DNA of 42,531 nucleotides, taken from the NCBI RefSeq assembly GCF_012911875.1, contig NZ_JAAXKZ010000042.1:1-42531 (forward strand). The letters run 5' to 3'. A program made the translations under genes and the position numbers. The notes beneath the pieces were generated by a model that was not told where the DNA came from, did not search any database, and worked only from the letters and a program-made list of their open reading frames with translations. Positions within the stretch are counted from its first letter, which is position 1. Every line of letters begins with the position of its first letter. Shown here one piece after another: positions 25,091 to 32,190 of the stretch. The DNA comes from Pseudonocardia bannensis. GTDB lineage: Bacteria; Actinomycetota; Actinomycetes; Mycobacteriales; Pseudonocardiaceae.

Positions 25091-26222
25091 GGGTACCCCC
25101 GGCGGCGAGGGGGGTGTAGGGAAAGCGGAGCCCGAACGCCGCCGGGCCGGCCACGGCCAGCCCGGCCGGGCTCCGCCACACCTCCGGGCATGGGAACGCG
25201 ATGACGCCGACCCGCTGGCCGTAGCGCAGCCGCTCGGTCACGATCGCCTCGCCGGTGCGCGCGTCGAGCACCGTGATGATGTCCGGCACGCAGGCCCGGA
25301 CCTCGCCGTCCTCGAGCGCGGCGAGGTTCTCGTTCTGGATCTCCAGGCGGAGCAGCCGGCCCTCGCCGGTCGCGTCCTCGACGATGGCCGAGCCGCGGAC
25401 GAACCCGCCGGAGGTCTCCCGCTCGACGTCGATGACCTTGCCCCGGATCAGCTCCACCGCGGCCAGTTCCTCGACCACGGTGTCGATCGGGTCGATCTCG
25501 ACCCGCGCCATCGCGGTACCGAGCTCGAGGGCACGGGACACCGACCCCGGCACGGTTGCGCGGCGCGCGGTCGCGACGTCCATCAGGTACAGCGCGGCGA
25601 CGGCCGCGCCGCCGAACGCCGCGGTCGACGACCGCAGCAGCCGCTCGGTCCACTCCACGCCACCGGTCCGGATGACCAGCGTGTTGAGCCGCTCGTCCGC
25701 CATGAGACACGGGCTCGACGACACCCCGGCGAGGTTCATGGTCATCTGCGGCATGGTCGGGAAGGCGCGGCCCATGCCGTCGGCGTCGACATAGGGCAGG
25801 CCCAGCCGGGCCGCCCAGGTCAGCGGGATCAGACCGTTCGACCCGCCGATCTCGAAGGGCATGATCGCCACGACGGGCCGGCCGGTCAGGGCCTCCGCCT
25901 CCGCGGCGAGGCAACCGCCCTCACCGCCGTTCTCGAGCTTCTCGATCGCGATGGTCGGCGCACCGACGAGCCCGCACGGCATGACGAGGCCGTCGTCGGG
26001 GAGATCGCCGAGATCGACGAGCCGCACCGGACCGTGCCGCTGGATCGCCTCGCGGGCCATGAGCACGCCGACCAGCGGATCGCCGCCGCCACCGGCGCCC
26101 ATGACCGCGCAGCCGCGCGCGAGGGCCGGGAGATCGTCGACATCGATCGATCTCGTCGGTCCCCGGTCGGCTCGCGCAGCGGGGGTCCCGCTGCCGCGGC
26201 CCCGTTCCTGGCGCTGGGTCAT
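25080..26222 (-). CDS. DUF917 protein (S-methyl-thiohydantoin desulfurase-like), copy B
   Basis: 380 residues. After a disordered 25-residue N-terminus comes the DUF917 core: CAVMGAGGGGDPLVGVLMAR, IMPFEIGGSNGLIPLTWAA, ASAIVEDATGEGRLLRL-like beta segments and CVPDIITVLDARTGEAIVTE. It is the first gene of the leftward operon. ATG 26222 has GGAG about eight bases upstream; an in-frame start 24 bases earlier lacks a ribosome site. The 120-base gap to the divergent PucR gene contains a 15-bp palindrome. Compared with copy A the C-terminus ends differently (FGLRFPYTPLAAGG), suggesting a distinct substrate or role within the same pathway. Confidence 0.9.
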   Translation of the reverse strand: MTQRQERGRGSGTPAARADRGPTRSIDVDDLPALARGCAVMGAGGGGDPLVGVLMAREAIQRHGPVRLVDLGDLPDDGLVMPCGLVGAPTIAIEKLENGGEGGCLAAEAEALTGRPVVAIMPFEIGGSNGLIPLTWAARLGLPYVDADGMGRAFPTMPQMTMNLAGVSSSPCLMADERLNTLVIRTGGVEWTERLLRSSTAAFGGAAVAALYLMDVATARRATVPGSVSRALELGTAMARVEIDPIDTVVEELAAVELIRGKVIDVERETSGGFVRGSAIVEDATGEGRLLRLEIQNENLAALEDGEVRACVPDIITVLDARTGEAIVTERLRYGQRVGVIAFPCPEVWRSPAGLAVAGPAAFGLRFPYTPLAAGGTRAS

Positions 26223-26305
26223 GGTGGCTCCGCTCCTCGGTCGCAAGTATGTGTCGCCCGACGGTGTCGGTCTTTGGGCAGATAGCCACCAGACACGTTA
26301 GTTCT

Positions 26306-26320
26306 TGTGCACCGTGCACA
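26306..26320. promoter_or_regulatory. 15-bp perfect palindrome, candidate PucR operator
   Basis: TGTGCACCGTGCACA (7-bp arms around a central C) lies 23 bases before the chosen PucR start and 84 bases before the start of the divergent operon. Its place in the shared control region makes it the best candidate site for autoregulation and operon control. Confidence 0.65.
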
Positions 26321-26342
26321 TAGCCCCGGATACTTCCGTTTC

Positions 26343-27830
26343 GTGGACTCCCTGCAGGCGCTGCTGGATGCGCCGGACCTGCGCCCGCTGCTACGGCGGA
26401 TCGCCGGTCCGGACTCCGACGCGCCGGTGCGTCGGATCGCCCTCGTCGAGGACCTCGGGCGCCTCGGCGACCTCGACGAGGCCACGCTCGCGGTCCTCAC
26501 CCACGCCGCGTCGCAGGACGCCGCCAGCTACCGGCTCGACGTCGCGCTGCGCACCGTGGGCTCGCGCAACGTCAGCGCGATCGTGCTCACCGACGGGCGC
26601 GAGGAGATCGCTCCGACGGCGGCCGCGCTCGCCCGCCGGGTCTCGGTGGCCGTCCTCCGGGCGCGTGCCGGCTGCGACCTCGCCGCGTTGCTGCTGGCCC
26701 TGCACCGGGAACTGGCCGGCGGGCCCGATGTGGCGCTCGCCCGCATCCGGGCGGCGCTGCGCGCGCTCGAGCGTCACGACGCGCGCCCCGAGACCCTGCT
26801 GCGGGCCGCGACGCAGGCGCTGGGCGCCCCCGTCGAGCTGCGCGAACCCGGGCCCGACGACATCGCCGCCCCGGTCGTGGTCTTCGACGAGGTCGAGGCG
26901 ACGGTGAGCGCGCCACGCGGCAACGGTCACGGCGAGGCGGCCGCCGACGTCGTCGTGCACCTGGCGGCGGCGGCCGTCGCCCGGGCCCGGACCGCCGCCC
27001 GCCAGGCCGAGGACGCGCCGATCCGCTCACGCGGCGAGCTGATCTCGGAGTTCCTGCTCGCGCGGCCCGATCACGGCGACCGGTTGCTCGAGCGCATGCG
27101 GGCGGCCGGATTGACCATCGACGGCTGGCACACCGCGATCCTGATCGACATCGAGAACCTCCCGCTCCTCGCCGCGGAGGACGAGCTCGCCTCGCTGCGC
27201 CTCAGCGACCGCGTCGCGACACTCGGGCTGGAGGCCGCCCGCGCCTCCGGTGGTGTCTGGCACCGGGCCCGGCTCGGCTCGGGGCTGCTGCTGACCCGGA
27301 TGGAGCGCCACGATCTGGGCAGCCGCGGTGGCCGCGACGCCGTGCACGCCGCCGGGCAGATCCTGCGGCGGATCCTCTCCCGGATCCCGGAGATCGCCCT
27401 GGTGTGCGGGGTCGGCAGCACCCACGTCGGCGCCACCGGGCTGCGGACCACGCTGGCCGAGGCCCGCGCCGCGCTCGCCGCCGGGCACGCGGGGCACCGG
27501 GTCAACGTACCGACCGGCTTCGACGAGGTCGGGCTGCAACGGACGCTGATCGAATGGTTCGCCTCCGACACCGCGCGCGAGGCCGTCGACTCGCTGCTAC
27601 GCCCACTCGACGCGCTCGGCCCGCAGCGGTGCCGGACCGCCCTGCAGACCCTGCGGGTCTACCTGGACAACCAGGGTTCGACGACCCGTGCGGCCGCGGA
27701 GCTGCACCTGCACCGCAACGCGATCGCCTACCGCGTGCGGCGCATCTTCGAGCTGCTCGACGTCGACCCGGAGGATCCGGACACCGTGCTGATGCTCCAG
27801 CTCGCCTGCCGGGCCCGCTCACTGGGGTGA
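26343..27830 (+). CDS. PucR-family transcriptional regulator
   Basis: 495 residues. The N-terminal PucR-like sensory region (about 1-130, containing VEDLGRLGDLDEATLAVLTH) and a middle GGDEF-like region (about 260-400, with IDGWHTAILIDIENL, EIALVCGVGSTHVGATGLR and LAEARAALAAG) are followed by the PucR C-terminal helix-turn-helix at about 430-490 (LRVYLDNQGSTTRAAAELHL, then HRNAIAYRVRRIFELL). PucR-type activators usually control purine, amide or heterocycle catabolism in response to the substrate. It is divergent from the eight-gene operon and probably regulates it. GTG 26343 was chosen; an earlier in-frame GTG at 26307 falls inside the palindrome and would leave no leader. Confidence 0.88.
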   Translation: MDSLQALLDAPDLRPLLRRIAGPDSDAPVRRIALVEDLGRLGDLDEATLAVLTHAASQDAASYRLDVALRTVGSRNVSAIVLTDGREEIAPTAAALARRVSVAVLRARAGCDLAALLLALHRELAGGPDVALARIRAALRALERHDARPETLLRAATQALGAPVELREPGPDDIAAPVVVFDEVEATVSAPRGNGHGEAAADVVVHLAAAAVARARTAARQAEDAPIRSRGELISEFLLARPDHGDRLLERMRAAGLTIDGWHTAILIDIENLPLLAAEDELASLRLSDRVATLGLEAARASGGVWHRARLGSGLLLTRMERHDLGSRGGRDAVHAAGQILRRILSRIPEIALVCGVGSTHVGATGLRTTLAEARAALAAGHAGHRVNVPTGFDEVGLQRTLIEWFASDTAREAVDSLLRPLDALGPQRCRTALQTLRVYLDNQGSTTRAAAELHLHRNAIAYRVRRIFELLDVDPEDPDTVLMLQLACRARSLG

Positions 27831-27835
27831 GGCGC

Positions 27836-28360
27836 TCAGGCCTGGCGACCGGCCGCGCGGACGTGCTCGAAGATCAGGCTGGTCTCGGTGCTGGCGACGT
27901 CCGGATGGCGGCTGAGCTGTTCGGCGACGAACCACCGCAGCTCGTCGGTGCTCGACGTGGCCACGTGCACGAGGTAGTCGGTCGTGCCGGCGACGAAGTA
28001 GACGTCGAGGACCTCCGGCAGGCCGGCGAGCCGGGTGACGAACTGGCTCATGTTGCAGCGCGCGTGCGCCTGCAGCCGGACCGCGATCATGGCCTCCAGG
28101 TCGTGGCCGAGGGCGCGGGGATCGATGTCGGCGTGGAAGCCGCGGATCACGCCGCGTTCGCGTAGCGCCCGGACCCGGGTGAGGCAGGTCGAGGCGGCGA
28201 TGCCGACCTGCTCGGCAAGGGCGTTGTTCGGGATGCGCGCGTCCGCGGCCAGCGCGCGCAGGATCGCCCGATCGGTGGCGTCGAGAACCGGCGGTGCGGA
28301 TCGAACATCCTGCGGTCGACGCCCGCGCAGCTGAGTTGTCTTCGAACTATCGGATGTCAT
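27836..28360 (-). CDS. Lrp/AsnC-family regulator
   Basis: 174 residues. The N-terminal winged helix (about 25-85; LDATDRAILRALAADARIPN, then LAEQVGIAASTCLTRVRAL) is followed by the RAM/AsnC ligand-binding domain (about 90-170; IRGFHADIDPRALGHDLEAM, then GLPEVLDVYFVAGTTDYLVH). A somewhat long, polar N-terminal extension of about 25 residues precedes the helix-turn-helix. It is divergent from alanine dehydrogenase, the usual arrangement for an Lrp-type activator of ald, so it probably senses alanine or another amino acid. Its stop lies five bases from the convergent pucR stop. Confidence 0.93.
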   Translation of the reverse strand: MTSDSSKTTQLRGRRPQDVRSAPPVLDATDRAILRALAADARIPNNALAEQVGIAASTCLTRVRALRERGVIRGFHADIDPRALGHDLEAMIAVRLQAHARCNMSQFVTRLAGLPEVLDVYFVAGTTDYLVHVATSSTDELRWFVAEQLSRHPDVASTETSLIFEHVRAAGRQA

Positions 28361-28373
28361 TTCGGCACACTAG

Positions 28374-28386
28374 CGAAGATCCTTCG
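28374..28386. promoter_or_regulatory. 13-bp palindrome in the lrp-ald control region
   Basis: CGAAG-ATC-CTTCG is a perfect short inverted repeat in the 68 bases between the divergent Lrp and alanine dehydrogenase starts, in a locally AT-richer stretch. A plausible Lrp site. Confidence 0.4.
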
Positions 28387-28428
28387 GAGTCATTGCGACA
28401 AATTAGCCGTATCTTCATGCTTCCCGGC

Positions 28429-29547
28429 ATGCGAATCGGAGTTCCCCGCGAGGTCAAGAACCATGAATATCGCGTTGCGCTGACCCCGGCGGGTGCTCAC
28501 GAGCTGACCACCGCGGGTCACCAGGTGCTCATCGAGCGCGGTGCCGGGGAGGGTAGTTCCATCACCGACGACGAGTTCGTGGCCGCAGGCGCGACCATCG
28601 CGTCCACCGCGGACGAGGTCTGGGCGGAGTCGGAACTGGTGCTGAAGGTGAAGGAACCCGTCGAGTCGGAGTACCACCGTCTCCGCCGCGACCAGGTGCT
28701 CTTCACCTACCTGCACCTCGCCGCCTCGCGTGCCTGCACCGAGGCCCTGCTCGCCGCCGGGACCACGTCGATCGCCTACGAGACCGTGCAGTTGCCGGAC
28801 GGTTCGTTGCCGCTGCTCGCTCCCATGAGCGAGGTCGCCGGGCGGCTGGCCCCGCAGGCGGGCGCCGCACACCTGATGCGCGCGGCGGGGGGCCGCGGGG
28901 TGCTGCTCGGCGGCGTCCCGGGCGTCAAGCCTGCCGACGTGGTGATCCTCGGGGGCGGGGTGTCCGGCCAGAACGCCGCGGCGGTCGCCGTCGGGATGGG
29001 CGCGGACGTCACCGTTCTCGACCTCAGCCTGCCCAAGCTGCGCGAGGTCGACGCCCGGTTCGGCGGCCGGGTCCGCACGCTCGCGTCCAGCCGGCTCGCC
29101 GTCGAGCAGGCGGTCACCGAGGCCGACCTCGTGATCGGCGCCGTCCTCGTGCCCGGCGCCCGCGCCCCGAAGCTGGTCGACAATGATCTCGTCGCCGCGA
29201 TGCGACCCGGTTCGGTGCTCGTCGACATCGCCATCGACCAGGGCGGCTGCTTCGCCGACTCGCGGCCGACGACGCACGCCGACCCCACCTACGTCGTGCA
29301 CCGGTCCGTCTTCTACTGCGTGGCGAACATGCCCGGCGCCGTGCCGCACACCTCCACCTACGCCCTCACCAACGCCACGCTGCCCTACGTCACCCGCCTC
29401 GCCGACGGAGGCTGGCAGCAGGCACTCGCCGCCGACCCCGCCCTGGCCCGCGGCCTGAGCACGCACGACGGCGAGCTGGTCAGCCACGAGGTCGCCGAGG
29501 CCCACGGGCTACCCGGCCGCGACATCGCCCCGCTGCTCGCGGCCTGA
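28429..29547 (+). CDS. ald: Alanine dehydrogenase
   Basis: 372 residues, NAD-dependent conversion of L-alanine to pyruvate and ammonia (reversible). The start MRIGVPREVKNHEYRVAL is canonical, and with this start the catalytic Lys 75 (VLKVKEP) and His 96 (LFTYLHLAAS) fall at the residue numbers used for the mycobacterial enzyme. An earlier ATG at 28417 would only add four residues. The NAD loop GGGVSGQNAAAVAVGMGADV is close to the family GxGxxG pattern. No ribosome site is evident, suggesting a very short leader. It is controlled by the divergent Lrp and ends with a terminator. Alanine released by other pathways, perhaps the neighbouring operon, could enter metabolism here, but that is speculation. 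Confidence 0.95.
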   Translation: MRIGVPREVKNHEYRVALTPAGAHELTTAGHQVLIERGAGEGSSITDDEFVAAGATIASTADEVWAESELVLKVKEPVESEYHRLRRDQVLFTYLHLAASRACTEALLAAGTTSIAYETVQLPDGSLPLLAPMSEVAGRLAPQAGAAHLMRAAGGRGVLLGGVPGVKPADVVILGGGVSGQNAAAVAVGMGADVTVLDLSLPKLREVDARFGGRVRTLASSRLAVEQAVTEADLVIGAVLVPGARAPKLVDNDLVAAMRPGSVLVDIAIDQGGCFADSRPTTHADPTYVVHRSVFYCVANMPGAVPHTSTYALTNATLPYVTRLADGGWQQALAADPALARGLSTHDGELVSHEVAEAHGLPGRDIAPLLAA

Positions 29548-29550
29548 CCC

Positions 29551-29591
29551 GCGCACCGCCGCGCTGGGATCGTGCCCGCGCGGCGGTGCGC
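29551..29591 (+). terminator. Terminator hairpin after ald
   Basis: GCGCACCGCCGCGC (29551-29564) pairs perfectly with 29578-29591 over 14 bp around a 13-base loop, starting four bases after the ald stop codon. Confidence 0.75.
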
Positions 29592-29699
29592 ACAGACCTG
29601 CCCTACCCGATAACGCTTCTGACCGGAATCCCGAGCGTTACGTCCAGGAGGCCCGTCCGGTTCCCACCCCTCGGGGCCGGAGTTCCCCGGAGGGAGGTC

Positions 29700-30593
29700 A
29701 TGGACGGAGTGGACCCGGCCACCGGGGCCGACCGGGAACATGCGATCACGCTCCCCGGTCGGGGACGGACCGTGGTCTGGGACTCCCCCGGCCCGCCGGG
29801 CGCGCCCACCCTGATCCTGCTGCACGGCGTCGCGCTGAACGCCGAGCTCAACTGGTCCGGCGTCATCCCGGCCCTGCGCAGGCACTACCGGGTGCTCACG
29901 CTCGATCTACCCGGGCACGGCCGCGGCATCGCCGGCTCGGCCCCGTTCCGGCTGGAGGACTGTGCCGACGACATCGCGGCGCTCGCAACCGACCTCGGCG
30001 TCGCCCGGCTGATCCCGGTCGGGTACTCGATGGGCGGGCTGGTCGCACAGCTGCTGTGGCATCGACATCCCGGCCTCACCGCCGGGCTGGTGCTGTGCTC
30101 GACCGCCCGCGATGTCTCCGGATCGGCCTGGGAGCGGTCCACGGCCTTGATGCTGCCGGGCATCGTGGCCGTCGCGGCGTGGATTCCGGTGCTGCACGTG
30201 CTGGGCGCCGACGTCGTCGGCGCCCAGCTGCTCGACGGCGGCACCGATCCGATCACGCGACGCTGGGCACTCGCGCAGATGCGCCGCACCCGACTGCTCG
30301 AGGCGCTGACGGCCGCCCAGGCCGCCTGCCGGTTCACCTCGCACGAGTGGATCGGCTCGGTCGACGTGCCCACCGCCGTCGTCATCACCCGGTGCGACCG
30401 CGTCGTGTCGCCGGATCGGCAACGGATCCTGGCGGATGCGGTGCCGGGGCGTGTCGTCCATGAGATCGACGGTGGTCACGGGGTGTTCCTCACCGCGCCG
30501 GACCGCTTCGCATCGGTGCTTCTCCGCGCCTGCGCGTCGGTGTCGCACGCGGACCGACCGCCCGCGGACGCCGCGGCCCGAAGCGCATCCTGA
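29700..30593 (+). CDS. Alpha/beta hydrolase
   Basis: 297 residues, cytoplasmic alpha/beta-hydrolase fold: oxyanion motif LILLHGVALNAELNW, LTLDLPGHGRG, nucleophile elbow VGYSMGGLVAQLL (Ser in GYSMG), an acid in VVITRCDRVVSPDRQ and the catalytic His in EIDGGHGVFLTAPDRF. It resembles 3-oxoadipate enol-lactonase or haloperoxidase-like hydrolases, but the specific substrate is not assignable. ATG 29700 follows GGAGGGAGG, an excellent ribosome site. It is a single-gene unit between the ald terminator and the DNA ligase. Confidence 0.9.
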   Translation: MDGVDPATGADREHAITLPGRGRTVVWDSPGPPGAPTLILLHGVALNAELNWSGVIPALRRHYRVLTLDLPGHGRGIAGSAPFRLEDCADDIAALATDLGVARLIPVGYSMGGLVAQLLWHRHPGLTAGLVLCSTARDVSGSAWERSTALMLPGIVAVAAWIPVLHVLGADVVGAQLLDGGTDPITRRWALAQMRRTRLLEALTAAQAACRFTSHEWIGSVDVPTAVVITRCDRVVSPDRQRILADAVPGRVVHEIDGGHGVFLTAPDRFASVLLRACASVSHADRPPADAAARSAS

Positions 30594-30776
30594 CCTGGGA
30601 GCCGTCCCGCCCGGAGAACCCCGTCACTCCCGACGCGCCGAGGTCGCGCGGTTGCCCGACGCTCGACCCGGTGAGGAACGCTCCGCACGAGTGCGCCGTC
30701 CACCCGTCGACCGGCACACTCACACCCATCGCGCACGGGCGGCGAGGGGAGCGGGCATGCGGCGCGCGGATGGGCG

Positions 30777-31745
30777 TTGAGCGGCCGCGCTGAGCCGTGC
30801 TGGCCGCCGCCGATCGCGCCGATGCTGGCGCAGCTGGGCGCACCGCCGCTCAACAGCGACGGCTCGTGGGCGATCGAGTACAAGTGGGACGGCGTACGGG
30901 GTCTCGTCACCGTCGCGGGCGAGCACGTGCGCGTGCGCAGCCGCAACGCCAAGAACGTCAGCGGCACGTTCCCGGAGCTGGCGGGGCTGTCCGCAGCTCT
31001 CGACGGCCGGCCCGCGGTGCTCGACGGCGAGGTCGTCGCGCTGGACCGCAACGGCCGGCCCGACTTCGGACGGATCCAGCGACGACTCGGGGTCCCCCGT
31101 CCCTCCGCGCGGCTGCTCACGACCGTGCCCGTCGTCTACGTGATCTTCGATCTGCTCGGCGTCGACGGCACGCCCCTGCTGGACCAGCCGTACGAGAAGA
31201 GGCGCGCGAAGCTGGACACCCTCGGCCTGACCGGTCCGGTCGTGCAGATACCGCCGTACGTGACCGGCCTCAGTGGAGCGACGATGCTGCGCACCGCCGC
31301 AGAACACGGTTTGGAAGGCATCGTCGCCAAGAAGCTCGACTCGACCTACCGGCCCGGCCGACGGTCCCCGAGCTGGCGGAAGAGCCCGTTGCGGAAACGG
31401 ATCAGCGTGGTCATCGGGGGTTGGACGACCGGGCAGGGTGGACGGACCGGTGGCCTGGGCGCGCTGCTGCTCGGCCGGCCCACACCCGCCGGCCTGCGCT
31501 ACCTGGGGCACTGCGGCACCGGATGGGACCAGCCCACCGCCCGGCAGCTGCAACAGGCGCTGGCAGCGCTCACCCGGCCCGACAGCCCGTTCGCCGCGCC
31601 CCTCCCCCCGGCCGAGGCCCGCGCCGCGCGGTGGGTCGCACCCGTGCTGGTCGGCGACGTCGAGTACCGCGCCCTGACGGCAGAGGGCCGGCTCCGGCAC
31701 CCTTCCTGGAAGGGCCTACGCCCCGACCTGTCCCCCGGCCAGTAG
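30777..31745 (+). CDS. Stand-alone ATP-dependent DNA ligase (LigD ligase-domain type)
   Basis: 322 residues covering the adenylation domain and OB fold only. The adenylated Lys is 36 in IEYKWDGVRG; later motifs are LDGEVVALDRNGRPDFGRIQ, VIFDLLGVDG, EGIVAKKLDSTYRPGRRS and WRKSPLRKR. The C-terminal OB part ends RLRHPSWKGLRPD. Full LigD also has polymerase and phosphoesterase modules; these and Ku are absent here, so this is a separate ligase as in many actinomycetes, likely for end-joining or repair. The TTG at 30777 is inferred because the conserved PPPIAPMLA segment begins just after it; no strong ribosome site is seen. Confidence 0.88.
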   Translation: MSGRAEPCWPPPIAPMLAQLGAPPLNSDGSWAIEYKWDGVRGLVTVAGEHVRVRSRNAKNVSGTFPELAGLSAALDGRPAVLDGEVVALDRNGRPDFGRIQRRLGVPRPSARLLTTVPVVYVIFDLLGVDGTPLLDQPYEKRRAKLDTLGLTGPVVQIPPYVTGLSGATMLRTAAEHGLEGIVAKKLDSTYRPGRRSPSWRKSPLRKRISVVIGGWTTGQGGRTGGLGALLLGRPTPAGLRYLGHCGTGWDQPTARQLQQALAALTRPDSPFAAPLPPAEARAARWVAPVLVGDVEYRALTAEGRLRHPSWKGLRPDLSPGQ

Positions 31746-32190
31746 ACCGCACCCGCCGCACCCTCCCGTGCGCCACACCGCCGCCAGATCACACCGGACC
31801 CACTCCACGCCCACCGCCCCCGCGCACGCCTTCCACCTCCATGCGCGCCGACCGCCGTCGCGCACCACGCACGCCGGGCGGCGTTCCGCCAAGCTGTGGA
31901 CAACTCCGTGCCACGCGCGTTTCGTAGCCACGCGGGGTACTGCGGCCCCCGGGGCCGGCGCCGGTTGTCGGAGACATGGCTGGGCCATGGGGGATTCCGG
32001 CCGCGTGCGACTGGAGCCGTCGGCACGCGGCCCAGCTCCGGGTCCTCAGCCCGGGCTCCTCTCCGACGGCCCGAAAGGTCCAGTTCGGCGGCAATGTCTC
32101 TGCCACCGTCCCGTTCCGCTTGGCACATGTGATCGGCGAGGCACGCTCCCCCGGCTCATCACGACGCGCGGCGTGGAATCGTAGGTTGAC
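31746..32190. other. Long intergenic region, no feature found
   Basis: 445 bases between the ligase stop and the peptide transporter start. I find no protein-like frame, no strong hairpin and no recognisable remnant; open frames on both strands have chance-like composition. The last 90 bases presumably carry the transporter promoter. Confidence 0.4.

Noticed and set aside
26307..26342. GTG 26307 as the pucR start
   Set aside because: It lies within the palindrome, has no ribosome site, and the added 12 residues are not PucR-like.
31746..32190. Small genes or an RNA in the 445-base gap
   Set aside because: No ribosome-site-supported frame, no strong hairpin and no tRNA-like fold seen.
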